DNA of 64,000 nucleotides, from positions 13,684,450 to 13,748,449 of the forward strand of contig CP136069.1 in assembly GCA_032622095.1 (NCBI GenBank), in the 5' to 3' direction. Source of the stretch: Siphonodentalium dalli. Its lineage: Eukaryota > Mollusca > Scaphopoda > Gadilida > Siphonodentaliidae. Made by a program: the position numbers and the translations under genes. Below, piece after piece: positions 43,278 to 56,135 of this stretch; position 1 is the first letter of the stretch, and every line of letters begins with the position of its first letter. Under the pieces are notes generated by a model, which worked only from the letters and a program-made list of their open reading frames with translations, had not been told where the DNA came from and made no database searches.

Positions 43278-43322
43278 TTACCAAAACACGCTTACTCTTG
43301 ACATACAAATATTTGCATGCTT

Positions 43323-43783
43323 TAACCCTTTCAGTGCCAGGGTCCGATCTCGTCGGCCCTAATTTACGGTCTGTGAAATCGGCCCTAAAAAAATAAATAA
43401 AAAAAATAATTTGTTTGGGTATCAAGCATGATATAGTGAATTTGAAAACAAACTGGATAAAACCTTAGCGGCATGTTATAACTCAAAACTATCACCAAGT
43501 ATTCATAGTAATAATTTTGATGCCCATGAAAAACATGAGATTCCCTGGCACTAAACCTACAAAATAAGTCTGGCACTGAAAGAGTTGTTAAATAATATAA
43601 GAAAAAAATATTAAAATTGTAAAAAATTGTAAAAAATAATAACAAATGATGAAAAATTGTTAGGCCAATGCATTCTCTTATATATGCGAGCCGACCTATG
43701 GTCGACTCGCATATATAAGAGAATGCATTGGCACAGGGTATATGGGTTGATACAAAAATCGGACTTGGCACTGAAAGGGTTAA
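43323..43783. mobile_element. piggyBac-like MITE, ccctttcagtgcca type
   Basis: TTAA on both sides; termini ccctttcagtgccagggtcc and the complement ttggcactgaaaggg. One ccctgtgcc hairpin near the right end (43665-43740). The left side holds gatctcgtcggccctaattt. Confidence 0.8.
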
Positions 43784-43831
43784 CAAAATATGTTACACAG
43801 ATACATATAATTAAAATTTTGAAAGTTTCAA

Positions 43832-44094
43832 CCAAGCCTTGAAATAGGGTGTCTGTCATTTGCAGAATGAGGTCCCCAGAGGGTGAATTTAGTGATGCTA
43901 CCCCGCATAGCGGGCTAGCATCACCAAATTCACCCTCTGGGGACCTCATTCTGCTTACACCTTAGCAGAATGAGGTTCCCAGAGGGTGAATTTGGTGATG
44001 CTAGCCCGCTATGCGGGGTAGCATCACTAAATTCACCCTCTGGGGACCTCATTCTGCAAATGACAGACACCCTATTTCAAGGCTTGGTTTCAAC
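43832..44094. mobile_element. Double-palindrome MITE, complete
   Basis: Termini ccaagccttgaaatagggtg and its complement; two intact palindromes. Confidence 0.87.
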
Positions 44095-44159
44095 AAGCAA
44101 TGCATGAACATGGAGTGAGCTTTTCAGCAATGTACATGTAGACAGGATCTATACAATGA

Positions 44160-44283
44160 GACCCCAGTTTATAGCGGAATTTACAAAACTCTTCCAGTAA
44201 ATTAGGTCTGGACCGTTCCTTTGGCTCGGTCCAGAACTAATTTACTGGACAAGTTTTGTAAATTCTGCTATAAACTGGGGACA
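44160..44283. repeat. ~124 bp palindrome
   Basis: Left arm accccagtttatagcggaat + ttacaaaactcttccagtaa; right arm is its complement, with ggtctggacc / ggtccagaac near the centre. Confidence 0.8.
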
Positions 44284-44711
44284 ATTAAGTTATAGATTCT
44301 ATTTATTACATGATCCAAAACCTCGATAAACCATATTTAAATCAACAAATGGGAAATGAAATTAACATCGGCTTCGATAAGGCCTGCGAATGTGCATTGT
44401 TTTCCCAGAGTAAAGAAATAGTCCCAGATAAATAAAGACTCTTTGACGTATTTAATGGCGTAAATTTAATGAAATAATGTTTCAAACTCTTCATATTTTA
44501 AGAATTTGCAGTTTGAAGCATAGTATTTTGAGATGTAGAGTACGTAAACAGACGACAAATCAGAAGTCAAGGTCAATTTTGTGCAACAATAATACATTTT
44601 GGTACACCGGTCTGGCACTATTTCCTGTTTTGCAACGAACGTTGCATATCACAATTTATAGAATGGGTTTATTGAATTGAATAAGGGTAATATATAGAGG
44701 ATATCTAATTA

Positions 44712-44829
44712 GTGGCAATTCTATACAAAATGTATTAACCGACAGCACTAAATATGATTTGAGCTGAGCTTCAGGCTCGAATCGAATTTAGTGGATGAGG
44801 TTAATAAATTTTGTATAGAATTGCGACAA
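44712..44829. repeat. ~118 bp palindrome
   Basis: gtggcaattctatacaaaat pairs with attttgtatagaattgcgac. The inner part pairs cactaaatatgatttgagct-type sequence with gctcgaatcgaatttagtg. Confidence 0.75.
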
Positions 44830-44834
44830 ATTTG

Positions 44835-46480
44835 AGAAACTTTTTTATGACATAATCGCAAAAATCATTATCACAACCAGAAAGAAAGTATAGACACCTT
44901 CAAGAAAAAATATAGTTACATCTTAAATGTGCCTTTCTATGTGGACAGAATTGTTCAACCTCCCTTCTCACCCATGTTTTATCTCACAGTCAACACTAAA
45001 TAACCCAACACAAATTATATATCATAATAATTAATATTCTAATTAACAAAATAACAACATTGATCAATATCATTGCACTAATATCTTACGTCAATACGCG
45101 CATGCCGATAATGTATATGTGTGTCTTTCTCAAAAATATGAGGATGGGTTTAGGGTTTAATTATGTGATATATACAAATTCTAATCTATTTCTGGCTTTC
45201 AAATGGTTCTGCCTATTTAATTATGCTGAAAAATCTACATTCTGAAAACAGGTACAACATAGAACAATAAGTGTGTGTTTCCCAATACATGCATTAATCC
45301 ACATGCAGATCAGAAATATATTTATCCCAAATTCAACCTCTGAAAGATTTGAATTAAATTAGGCAACTTTAGCATGATACCACAATTACAGAGATGATTT
45401 GCAGCCAACCAAGCTGTAACAATGGGAACAAGACATCCAGCCCCAGGGACAACCTGCCCCATGAGATAATCCACCCCAGGGACAAACCACTCCTGTAGTA
45501 CCTTACTCATATTTAAATTGGCGCAGTACTATTTTTTGCTCAGTTTTGAATTTGCGCACTTTTAATTCGCAAACCTGCCATGGCTGCGTGAATTCAAAAC
45601 TGACTAACATATTTTTCGTAAAAGTCATGGTTCAGTTTTTAATTATCCCTGAAGATAAATGTGTATATCAAAGATTGTCTCGAAGAAAATTTTCATCGAA
45701 TAGAACACAATAGTTTTACTGCATAATAATTTTGGTGCTTATGAACTACATGTATCATGGAAGGTCCAAATAAGCATTCTGATATTAATTAATATCATGG
45801 AATTGAACTCGAAAGTAGTAAAAACACAACCACTTATCTATATAGGTTGCTGACATCTCGCATTCATTTGGAGCGTAGCATGTGCCATAACTCTATCTAA
45901 AAATTCTAAAAATAGTAATGAAAAAATGTCCCACTCGTTTATTGCATTAAATAAGAAATATTGTTATAAAATCAATATTAATTGATAGATTGATAGACTT
46001 TTCCAGACAGGACAGGTGTCTTCGACTCATGACAGGTGTCTTCGACTCATGACAGGTGTCTTCGACTCATATTTATTATTTAATTAATATTCCCCGGAAA
46101 ATAAATATAACATGTTTAGGAAGAGAAATATACAATCTTTTATAGAAACAATTTTGTTTTCAACTTAATAACAATTTAACATGATCGGTACGTATCCATG
46201 TAAAATACACACATGATCCGCAGGTATGAAACCATGTAAAACGTACACACATATATATTTTATTTTCTTGATGATTATTTATCCCTAAAATAATTTGAAT
46301 TTTCTAAAGAGATAATTCTAACCTTTTTAAATGCTGAAAAGATTTGTCTCAGGTGGGTTGTCCTGGGGTGGATGGATTGTCCTGGGGTGGATCGTCCCTG
46401 GGGGTGAAACTCCCAGGCAATCATAATATCACTGGGAGAACATAATTCACCTGAGGTCTCTCAGAGTTAACTATAATTAA
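44835..46480. other. Intron, mostly unique; one 20 bp triplet repeat
   Basis: gacaggtgtcttcgactcat repeats three times at 46011-46072. Related words ccaccccagggacaa (45470) and, inverted, ttgtcctggggtgg (46360-46400) face each other across ~0.9 kb, which could mark an element, but the ends are unclear. No exon was found. Confidence 0.4.
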
Positions 46481-46484
46481 TATA

Positions 46485-46594
46485 CAGTAATGCCCTAAAT
46501 AATCGACTCCTTACCCACAGCAGAATTATGGGTAATTTTTTCAGGATTTAGTCGGAAATATGGCTTGTTGCCATTCATCGGAAAGCTCTCACTG
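46485..46594. mobile_element. Left half of cagtaatgccc MITE
   Basis: It ends at ggaaagctctcactgggcc; the right arm is missing. Confidence 0.75.
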
Positions 46595-46730
46595 GGCCCT
46601 TTCCTTGAAATTTAATTGGAACAAATATAGATTTTAGATAAAATTCCAGAGTCGGAGGAGGCTCTATTTAGCATTTCCCTAAAAGATTCATGTATTGTGT
46701 ATAACAAGTAAAGAATTTTACAATACAAAA

Positions 46731-48026
46731 TGAAAGTGTCAATGACACTGTAGCTCAACTTGGAAAGGGAATAATTTCATGTGTTACAGTCAATGGAGTG
46801 ATTAGGAATGTGGAAAGTTGAAAGGCCTAGTAAAATCCAAGATGGCTGCTGGCGGCCATGTTTTTTGGACGAATGACCCCAAAATGACTCGTTCCCATCT
46901 ACATGTCATTGTTAACATCCATGACAAATTTCATGATAATAAGACAAACAGTACGACCTGTAGCCCGTGCTATTGGATTGAATATTGAAATCCAAGATGG
47001 CCACTGGCGGCAATGTTTTTTTTGCCGAATGACCCCAAAATGACTTGTTCCCATCTACATGTCATTGTTAACATCCATGACAAATTTCATGATGATCAGA
47101 TGAACAGTACGACATCGGAAATATGGCTTGTTGCCATTCATTGGAAAGCTCTTTTGAAATCCAAGATGGCTGCTGGCAGCCATGTTTTTATGCCAAATGA
47201 CCCCAAAATGACTCGTTCCCATCTACATGTCATTCTTAACATCCATTACAAATTTCATGAAGATCGGACCAAAGCTACGACCTGTAGCCCGTGCCAAAGA
47301 ATTTAGTCATGCAAAGAGTAAAATCCAAGATGGCTGCTGGCGGCCATGTTTTTTTGGCCGAACAACCCCAAAATGACTCGTTCCCATCTACATGTCAATA
47401 TTAACATCCATGACAAATTTCATGATGATCAGATGAACAGTACGACATGTAGCCCGTGCTAATGGATTGAATTTTGAAATCCAAGATGGCTGCTGGCAGC
47501 CATGTTTTTACGCCAAATGACCCCAAAATGACTCGTTCCCATCTACATGTCATTCTTAACATCCATTACAAATTTCATGAAGATCGGACCAAAGCTACGA
47601 CCTGTGTAGTGCCAAAGAATTTAGTCATGCAAAGAGTAAAATCCAAGATGGCTGTTGGCGGCCATGTTTTTTTGGCCGAACAACCCCAAAATGACTCGTT
47701 CCCATCTACATGTCAATATTAACATCCATGACAAATTTCATGATGATCAGATGAACAGTACGACATGTAGCCCATGCTAATGGATTGAATTTTGAAATCC
47801 AAGATGGCCACTGTCGGCCATGTTTTTTTGCCGAATGACCCCAAAATGACTCGTTCCCATCTACATGTCAATGTCAACAGCCATGACAAATTTCATAATG
47901 ATCCGACCAAAGGTACGACCTGTAGCCCATGCTAAAGGAAATTGTTGATGAGTACAACCACCAACACACCACGAAGGATACCAAGCCATGGCAATAGCTC
48001 AAACTTTACAAAGTATAGTTGAGCTA
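46731..48026 (+). mobile_element. Pearl/Helentron-like element, complete
   Basis: Left end aatgaaagtgtcaatgacac then gtagctcaacttggaaaggg; about six ~165 bp core units; end hairpin caatagctcaaactttacaa .. gttgagcta. Near 47113-47152 a 40 bp piece of the cagtaatgccc MITE (cggaaatatggcttgttgcc) interrupts a core unit. One ~310 bp block of two units is duplicated (47150-47460 and 47480-47800). Confidence 0.85.
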
Positions 48027-48059
48027 ATAATGTATCATATATTATAATGTATAAAGACT

Positions 48060-48320
48060 CAAATTCAGGTAAAATTTAATTAGAGCCTCATCGCACACAT
48101 CACATAATCGAGGTTCCCAATGGGTGTACATAACAATATTCACCATTTGGGAACTTCAATCTGAGTCCATGTCTCCCATAGCAGATGAGACAATGCAGAA
48201 TGAGGTCCCCCGAGGGTGAATTTGGTGATGCTAGCCTGCAATGCGGGATAGGGTTACTAAATTCACCCTCTGGATATCTCATTCTCCAAATGACAGGCAC
48301 ACTAAACTCAGGCTTAAGCC
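48060..48320. mobile_element. Double-palindrome MITE, long variant
   Basis: The extended part comes first here (cgaggttcccaatgggtgta, catttgggaacttcaatctg), then one palindrome, ending gacaggcacactaaactcag. Confidence 0.75.
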
Positions 48321-48429
48321 TGCTTCTCCCAAATAAAGAAATGAGCAGAAATCACTTCTCCCAATTTTAATCCTCTATATATATGCTGGTTTGCAGTAAG
48401 ATGGAAACAAGTCGAGCCTAAAATTCTGC

Positions 48430-48638
48430 TATGGCCTAAATAATCGACCCCTTAACCACAGCAGAATTATGGGTAACTTTTCAGGATTTAGTCGGAAATA
48501 TGGCTTGTTGCCATTCTTCGGAAAGCTCTCAGTGAGATCTTTCCGATGAATGGCAACAAGCCATATTTCCAACTAAATCCTGAAAAGTTACCCACAATTC
48601 TGCTGTGGTTAAGGGGTCGATTATTTAGGGCATTATAA
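48430..48638. mobile_element. cagtaatgccc palindromic MITE
   Basis: Both arms are present; the left end is trimmed to atggcctaaataatc. Confidence 0.8.
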
Positions 48639-48899
48639 TATGATTGAGCAGAAGGAATACTCAATTTGAGCCCGAAGTCCGATAATCCTGTGCGATCGAA
48701 AACAAAATGGTGCAATATGGTTAGATCCATCAAATGAAATTATATGAGCCTAAGGCATTTATTTTTTATCACTTGGTTTGCGGATTTTTTTGGCTAAAAG
48801 GTAGGGCCCAAGGTGGGAGGAAAAACAATAAAAATAAAATCTGTATTATTTTTTATTTAATTTAAATTGTAAAAAAATATTGTCATGAGAAATAAAATA

Positions 48900-49078
48900 G
48901 AGTAATGCCCTAATTAATCGACTCCATAACCACAGCAGAATTATGGGTAACTTTTCAGAATTTAGTCGGAAATATGGCTTTCTGATGAATGGCAACAAGC
49001 CATATTTCCGAATAAATCCTGAAAAGTTACCCATATTTCTGCTGTGGTTACGGAGTCGATTAATTAGGGCATTACTGT
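48900..49078. mobile_element. cagtaatgccc palindromic MITE, short centre
   Basis: Deletion of the inner part of the left arm brings atatggctt next to tctgatgaatggcaac. Confidence 0.8.
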
Positions 49079-49134
49079 ACTTGCTGAATAATAATCTCCT
49101 TATCTAAAAGAAGTCACCATATCACCTATAGCTA

Positions 49135-49326
49135 CAGTAATGCCCTAAGTAATCGACTCTTTAACTACAGCAGAATTATGGGTAACTTTTCAGGATTTAG
49201 TCGGAAATATGGCTTGTTGCCATTCATCGAAAAGCTCTCTGGGAGAGCTTTCCGCCGACTAAATCCTGAAAAGTTACCCATAATTCTGCTGTAGTTAAAG
49301 AGTCGATTACTTAGGGCATTATACTG
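49135..49326. mobile_element. cagtaatgccc palindromic MITE
   Basis: The right arm lacks the atggcaacaagccatattt segment; the ends are intact. Confidence 0.8.
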
Positions 49327-49748
49327 TATGCCTTGCATATAATATAATGATCACCAGGCAGCTTCGCGGTTCAATCAATGTTGTATATTTTATGCAAACT
49401 TAATACTTTTTAAATTTTTTTTCTTATATGTCCAGTGATATGTCCGGATTAATATTCCCATTGGCTGCCATTGGCGGAAATAAAAAGAACCAAAAAAGAT
49501 TTTTGTTTTTGTTGACAATTATATTTTTTTTGGGTAGGGAAATCCGTAAACCAAGAAATAAACAAAAAATGATAATATAATAATCCTGTTCCTACACAAA
49601 ATTGTGCCATAATATTCATACACAAATGTGGTTGAGCTACTTCACTACATGTTATCGTATATCTAGGTCAAGAGCAGGAATTTGGAATAATTAAGGTGAG
49701 CTTAAATAGTGGCGAACTGGTGAAGATGTTCAACCTGTTACTATACCA

Positions 49749-49930
49749 CAGTAATGCCCTAAATAATCGACTCCTTAACCACAGCAGAATTATGGGTAAC
49801 TTTTCAGGATTTAGTCAGAAATATGTCTTGTTGCCATTCATCGGAAAGCTCTCAGTGAGAGCTTTCCAATCCTGAAAAGTTACCCATAATTCTGCTGTGG
49901 TTAAGGTGTCGATTATTTACGGCATTACTG
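49749..49930. mobile_element. cagtaatgccc palindromic MITE
   Basis: The right arm has an internal deletion after gagagctttcc. Confidence 0.8.
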
Positions 49931-49956
49931 TATACTATACTATTTTCATTCCTTTA

Positions 49957-50231
49957 TTAACCCTTCCATGACGGGAACTTCCTGAAATTTTGCGAAAACC
50001 CTGTGCCATAAATGCCTTCTCTTATATATGCAAGTCGCCCAATGGGAGCCACGCATATATATACCGTAAGATAATGCATTGGCCTAAAATATTTACCTTG
50101 ACCTTGTAACACAGTGCAATGTTCTCTTATATATGTGAGGCTCCCTATGGGAGACTGGCATATATAAGAGAATGCACTGGCACAGGGTCATTAATGCTGT
50201 ACCAGCACAGCTCCCATCATGAAAGGGTTAA
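49957..50231. mobile_element. piggyBac-like MITE, cccttccatgacggga type
   Basis: TTAA flanks; hairpins at 50000-50080 and 50110-50190; ends ccatcatgaaaggg. This defines a third outer-end type for the same hairpin core. Confidence 0.75.
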
Positions 50232-50383
50232 CAATTAAGTGGCAGATTAAAATTGTATTTAGTGGCAGATTACAAAATTTTGTTTGTTTCAATCAATAAA
50301 TGGCTTCAATACATATTGAACATCTTCCCTGCAGATCTCACTATTGATATTCCCTTTAAAAACATCTTATAGGGTAGCAGGTA

Positions 50384-50585
50384 CAGTAATGCTCTAAATA
50401 ATCAACACTTTAACCACAGCAGAATTATGGGTAATTTTTCAGGATTTAGTCGGAAATATGGCTAAATGTTGCCATTCATTGGAAGCTTTCCGATGAATGG
50501 CAACAAGCCATATTTCCGACTAAATCCTGAAAAATTACCCATAATTCTGCTGTGGTTAAGGAGTCGATTATTTAGAGCATTACTG
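50384..50585. mobile_element. cagtaatgccc palindromic MITE
   Basis: Flanked by TA on both sides; near complete. Confidence 0.85.
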
Positions 50586-50589
50586 TACT

Positions 50590-51150
50590 TTATTCTATAC
50601 TAAATGCGGCTATATTCCTAAGTTTTACCATAAGATATATGGTGGGCATATATTGCAATATTTTTATATTATAAATAATTTTCTATCATTTAAGCCTGCA
50701 GACTAATGCCTGACTGAAAGTTAGATAATGTCACAAAACTCTACTCTGGCTAACGCCCGTAGAGATCGTATTCCATCAGTACAAAACCTGGGAACTTCTT
50801 GAAGATTTGACAGGGAACCTTATAAAGTCTAAAAAATAATGCGGGGAATATTTCTTAGTTATTATTGGTTCCTTAATAATGTACTTCACTGTAGGAGAAC
50901 TCAAAATTGCACGATTTAAGTGACTTTGTGAGCAATTTTTCTTTGCATCGCTTACAATTATGGGATTTTTCATAGGTAATTAATTCAATGTTTATTGCGA
51001 TATCGGCTCACAAAAGTCAAAGAAAAGCATGCAATCTCAAGCTGGGACAACCCCCCCTAATGTGTAGAAGACTTTGAGGAACAAGTATTAACAAAGAAAT
51101 ATATTTCCTGCTTTGTTTGTTATCAAGTTCCCAGTCATAACTGGTGGGAT
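50590..51150. other. Intron, nothing recognised
   Basis: No repeat family member or exon was identified. Confidence 0.35.
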
Positions 51151-51154
51151 ATGA

Positions 51155-51600
51155 ACATGCCTGAATTTAGTGTCTGACATTTGCAGAATGAGGTCCCCAG
51201 AGGGTGAAATTAGTGATGCTATCCCGCTAAGTGGGCTAGCATCACTAAATTCACCATCTGGGGTCCTCATTTGCTGGGTCTCATCTTCTTAGGAAATAAC
51301 TATAGTCTCAAAGTAACATTGTTTTAGGTTACTTTTTCCCTTGTCAGTTTCTATATTCCCTAATTTGCAGAAGATAAATTGCATAATCGAGGCGCCCAAT
51401 GGGTGAACATTACCAACTTCAACTGGGGAGCTTCAATCTGATCCTAGGTCTCCCATAGCAGTTGAGGCCTAAGAAGAATGAGGTCCCCAGAGGGTGAATT
51501 TGGTGATCTTAGCCAGCTATTCAGGATAGTATCACTAAATTCACCCTCTGGGGACCTCATTCTGCAAATGTCAGACACACTAAATTCATGGTTGGGCCCG
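51155..51600. mobile_element. Double-palindrome MITE, full long variant
   Basis: It starts gcctgaatttagtgtctgac and ends gtcagacacactaaattcat. It holds two palindromes at the ends and the extended middle (aacattaccaacttcaactg, ctgatcctaggtctcccata). Confidence 0.8.
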
Positions 51601-51739
51601 AGTAGAGCTTCATGGCATGATCTCGCTGAAAGTCAGGACAATTAACATGGAATTTGTTGTTATGTTTGCTACCACTAAGTGTATTATATTACATCAAACA
51701 AATTATAATAAGGAATGAAGGAAAGTCATCTGAATTTAC

Positions 51740-51995
51740 TTAACCCTTTGAATGCCAGGGGCCCGATCTCATCGGCCCTAAACCTACATAATAAGTCTGT
51801 TAAAGAATATAAGAATAAATTATTAAAATTGTAAAAAAAAAAATAAAAAATAAAAAAATAAAATAAAAATTGTTAGGCCAATGCATTCTCTTATATATGC
51901 GAGGCGACCTATGGTCAACTCGCATATATAAGAGAATGCATTGGCACAGGGTATATGGGTTGATACAAAAATCGACCTGGCACTCAAAGGGTTAA
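51740..51995. mobile_element. piggyBac-like MITE, ccctttgaatgccagg type
   Basis: TTAA flanks; left ccctttgaatgccaggggcc, right cctggcactcaaaggg; one hairpin at 51875-51950. Confidence 0.8.
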
Positions 51996-52308
51996 GTGAC
52001 AAGACCAGGAATGCAGATATCTTAGGTCAAAAGAAAAATCTTCTTCGTTTCCAATAATATTGGAGAATTTTATTTTTTGCAATGTTTTTTTTAAAACCAT
52101 TCCTCCGTAAGTGATATGATAGCGTTGCCATGGTACCATGGAATATGGTAGATCCATGTGTATTGAAAATAAGCCAAGCATAAAGCATTGGATAAAAGCA
52201 AAAAAAATATTGAGGCAAATCTGAGAAAATCTCAGCCAGACAGGGTATCGGAAACAAAGAGGTTTTTTTTTTTTGGCCTTATACAATATATCAAGTGTTA
52301 AATAATAT

Positions 52309-52426
52309 GATTCCCATTGATTCATTTGTAGGAAGGTCCAGCTAATAAGTTCAATAAACCTTACATAAGGCAGTTCGTTGAACATATTAACTTAAGTTAC
52401 CCTACAAATGAATCAATGGGAATCAC
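52309..52426. repeat. ~118 bp palindrome
   Basis: gattcccattgattcatttg + tagg pairs with cctacaaatgaatcaatggg + aatc; the centre has ataagttcaataaacc and tcgttgaacatatta. Confidence 0.8.
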
Positions 52427-52429
52427 AGG

Positions 52430-53190
52430 GTGTTTCACTGCCAGTCGTCTGCTTCAGTCATTAAAGATCCCCAAAAAATGAAGAAAGAAAATTCAAATGA
52501 ATGGTTTTAGAATTGAATGAAATAAGCCATGAGTGCATGAATGATTATAAAGCGAGTCGTAATCTTTCTGCATTAAATTAAACTTTCTCACTTTTATCAC
52601 GTCACCGTGATAAAAACAGGTCAATAATATAATATAATTATAAATGAAACACAAATATACAGATTTGATTTAAGGCATAATCTTGGATTTTTAATGTAAT
52701 TACACAGTTTTCAGGTATCGATCATGCGATTTATAAAAAATTTATAAACAGTTTGTGATTCACTATAATGTTTTTAAAGGTACTCAATCTGATTAAACAC
52801 ACTTAATTTACTATTTCTTTGGCTTCCAGGGTAAAAATTATTTGATTCGAGTCGAGGAACCCACCGATCAAAGCTCAGAGCGATCAGATATCGATATTTG
52901 AAGTTTGTTATTTCAATTGTTTGTGGCCCAGAAACACGTCGTTAAAAGGATGGTTTCGGTCAAAATTGCGGATGAAGATGGATAACTCTAAAAATAAGTG
53001 ATAATACGGCGATATTTCGTTGGAACAAAATGTTGATAAATTGAAAATGTTGGGAAATTTTATACCATAATTGACAGTGGTTAGCATTATTTTGTTGTGC
53101 AATTAATCGATTCTGATAACAAAACCGTATTTTGAAGAAATGTTGTTATTGTTGTATCTTGATGATATGGAGCCCCTCAGACCAGATTGA
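52430..53190. other. Intron, nothing recognised
   Basis: Mostly unique AT-rich sequence with no supported exon. Confidence 0.35.
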
Positions 53191-53195
53191 GTACC

Positions 53196-53597
53196 TTAAC
53201 CCTTTACCCAACAGTTATGCCCTGTGCCAATGCATTCTCTTATATATGCGAGTCGACCATAGGTCGCCTCGCATATATAAGAGAATGCATTGGCGGCTTA
53301 ACACATTAAAAATTATAAAATTGTTAAAGAATGTAAGAAAAAATGTTAAAAAGTGTTAAAAAAAAGGTTTTTTTTAGGCCAATGCATTCTCTTATATATG
53401 CGAGGCGACCTATGGTCGACTCGCATATTTAAGAGAATGCATTGGCACAGGGCTAACTGTAACTATCACAATGTGGCCAAGGAGCCGGTTCCAATGATAT
53501 CCATATTTGTATGGTTTTATTGAGACAGACCGAAGATATTTTAGGCTGTTGAAGCTTTATTTGGCCGGTTTTGGCCGGTTTGTTGGGTAAAGGGTTA
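53196..53597. mobile_element. piggyBac-like MITE, ccctttacccaacag type
   Basis: TTAA flanks, two hairpins, and the gagacagaccgaagatattt segment, in the opposite orientation to the copy at 27835. Confidence 0.87.
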
Positions 53598-53607
53598 AAG
53601 TGATATG

Positions 53608-53965
53608 TCAACAGCCTAAAATATATTGGGTCTGTCTCAATAAAACCATACAAATATGGATATCATTGGAACCGGCTCATTGACCACATTGTGATGGTTA
53701 TAGTTATACCCTGTGCCAATGCATTCTCTTATATATGCGAGTCGACCATAGGTCGCCTCGCATATAAAAGAGAATGCATTGGCCTAAAAAAAATCTTTTT
53801 TTAACACTTTTTACCATTTTTTCTTACATTCTTTAACAATTTTATAATTTTTAATGTGTTAATTAAGCCAATGCATTCTCTTATATATGCGAGGCGACCT
53901 ATGGTCGACTCGCATATATAAGAGAATGCATTGGCACAGGGCCATTCTGTTGGGTAAAGGGTTAA
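53608..53965. mobile_element. piggyBac-like MITE, truncated, inverted neighbour of the previous copy
   Basis: The left terminus is missing (it starts caacagcctaaaatatattg) and the right end is complete (gttgggtaaagggttaa). It faces the previous element, making a ~770 bp inverted pair. Confidence 0.8.
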
Positions 53966-54210
53966 ACTGTGTCATTATATTGTAAAAGTTCCCAATATTT
54001 CAGCAGAATATTTAACAAATATTTCAATCTCCAAATGTATTTTCAGATAATTTTAACTGAGATGCAATAATAAGTGATAAACTTAGTTTCTAATTAAAAC
54101 TACACATTTTAAATGTTGATTCACAAACTTTACATAAATCGACAAATTTGTTTGCGAGTCGCATCATTGCATCTATAGTGTGAATTTATATCAGGAAACC
54201 GAGATTATTA

Positions 54211-54394
54211 CAGTAACGCTCTAAACAATCGACTCCTTAACCACAGCAGAATTATGGGTAACTTTTCAGGATTTAGTCGGAAATATATTGAGAGCTTTCC
54301 GATGAATGGCAACAAGCCATATTTCCGACTAAATCCTGAAAAGTTACCCATAATTCTGCTGTGGTTAAGGAGTCGATTACTTAGGGCATCACTG
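54211..54394. mobile_element. cagtaatgccc palindromic MITE
   Basis: The left arm is shortened (gtcggaaatatattgagagc); ends are cagtaacgctc and gggcatcactg. Confidence 0.8.
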
Positions 54395-54429
54395 CAGGTA
54401 AATCTGTGGGCAGAAATAAATATTGTTTA

Positions 54430-54830
54430 ACCCTTTGTAAACCAAACACTCATTGAAAAGTAGAAATGTTCAGATAATAAGTTCAACAAATATCTATGGT
54501 CGCTTGTTGAATGTATTATCTGAACTAAGCCTTGAAATACTGTGTCTGTCATTTGCAGAATGAGGTCCCCAGAGGGTGAATTTGGTGACACTAGCCCGCT
54601 ATGCGGGATAGCATCACTAAATTCACCCTCTGGGGACCTCATTCTGCAAATGACAGACACACTATTTCAAGGCTTGATCAGAACATTTCCCACCAAAGAA
54701 AATGGATCATTCTGATCTTGTATTATCTGTCTTCGGCTCACTTTCCTGAAAACCCCTCCAAATGAATAATAGACCATTCGAATGTATACTTTTATAAGTG
54801 AAGGGAGAATCCATTTAGTATAAAAAGGGA
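54430..54830. mobile_element. ccctttctatactaaa MITE with nested double-palindrome MITE
   Basis: The host begins ttaaccctttgtaaaccaaa and ends tttagtataaaaaggga. At 54528-54675 a single-palindrome caagccttgaaat element has inserted next to its ttatctgaac core; tctgaac and tcagaac on either side look like a target duplication. Confidence 0.75.
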
Positions 54831-54919
54831 CACATAAAATATTACGAGTCGCTTTAAACCAATTTACTAACACATTTTTTTCAGAGAAACAAACGGAATG
54901 AATAGAAACCCTTAGGATC

Positions 54920-56085
54920 ATGAGATCAAGTCTGAGTTTAGTGTGTCACCACAGCAGAATGAGGTTCACAGAGGGTGAATTTGGTGATGCTAGCCTGCTA
55001 TGCGGGGTAGCATAACTAAATTCACCCTCTGGGGACCTCATTCTGCAAATGACAGACACCCTATTTCAAGGCTTGTGTACATGTAGTTATGAATTCAAGC
55101 CTGAGTTTCGTGTGCCTGTCATTTGCAGAATGAGGTCCCCAGAGGGTGAATTTAGTGACGCTATCCCACATAGTGGGCTGGCATAAATAAATTCAACCCT
55201 CTGGGGAACTCATTCTGCTTAGTCCTCATCTTCTCTGGAAAGTTTCTTTATTATAAAATTTCTATAGAAACTTCTTCACATAGATTCTATTTCTTGTTTA
55301 GTTTAGTTTCTCTACATCCCCAAATTGGCAGACGACACATAATATTGCATAATCAAGGTTCCCTGAATGGGTGTACAGCACAATATTCACCATTTGGGAA
55401 CTTCAATCTGAATCCTATGTCTCCCATAGCAGATGAGGTTTAAGCAGAATGAGGTCGGCAGAGGGTGAATTTAGTGACGATAGCCCACTATGTATGATAG
55501 CATCACTAAATTCACACTCTGGGAGTGGGGACCTCATGCGGGGTAGCTTCACTAAATTCACCCTCTGGGGACCTCATTCTGCAAATGACAGACATACTAT
55601 TTCAAGGCTTTATCAGAGGAGATACCAAGCCTGTCATTTGTAGAATGAGGTCCCTATAGGGTGAATTTAGTGCCACTGTCGCACATAGTGGGCTAGCATC
55701 ACAAATTCACCCTCTGGGGACCTCATTCTGCATGGCCTCATCTGTTATGGGAGACATAGACTCAGATTGAAGTTCCCAAATGGTGAATATTGTGATGTGC
55801 ACCCATTGGGAACCTCGATTATGCAATGTGTCATCTGCCAATTTGGGGGTATAGAGAAACTAAACTAAAAAAGAAATAGAATCTATGTGAAGAAGTTTAA
55901 AAATTTGATAATAAAGAAACTTTCCAGAGAACATGAGGCCTAAGTAGAATGAGGTTCCCAGAGGGTGAATTTAGTGACGATAGCCCACTATGCATGATAG
56001 CATCACTAAATTCACCCTCTGAGGACCTCTGAGAGTGGGGACCTCATTCTGCAAATGACAGACACACTAAACTCAGGCTTAAATT
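54920..56085. mobile_element. Cluster of double-palindrome MITE copies
   Basis: At least four partial or long copies lie head to tail: 54925-55075, 55095-55610, 55625-56080. Each has gcagaatgaggtccccagag arms, and the long ones have gaaactaaactaaa and acccattgggaacctcgatt. The mixed orientations give inverted pairs several hundred bases long. Confidence 0.75.
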
Positions 56086-56135
56086 GTGAGAGACCTGGTT
56101 TAAATGGAGCTACAATAAACAATGATGTACATTAC

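Noticed and set aside
51984-52385. 133-codon minus-strand ORF
   Set aside because: It overlaps the palindrome at 52309-52426 and has no recognisable domain or splice context.
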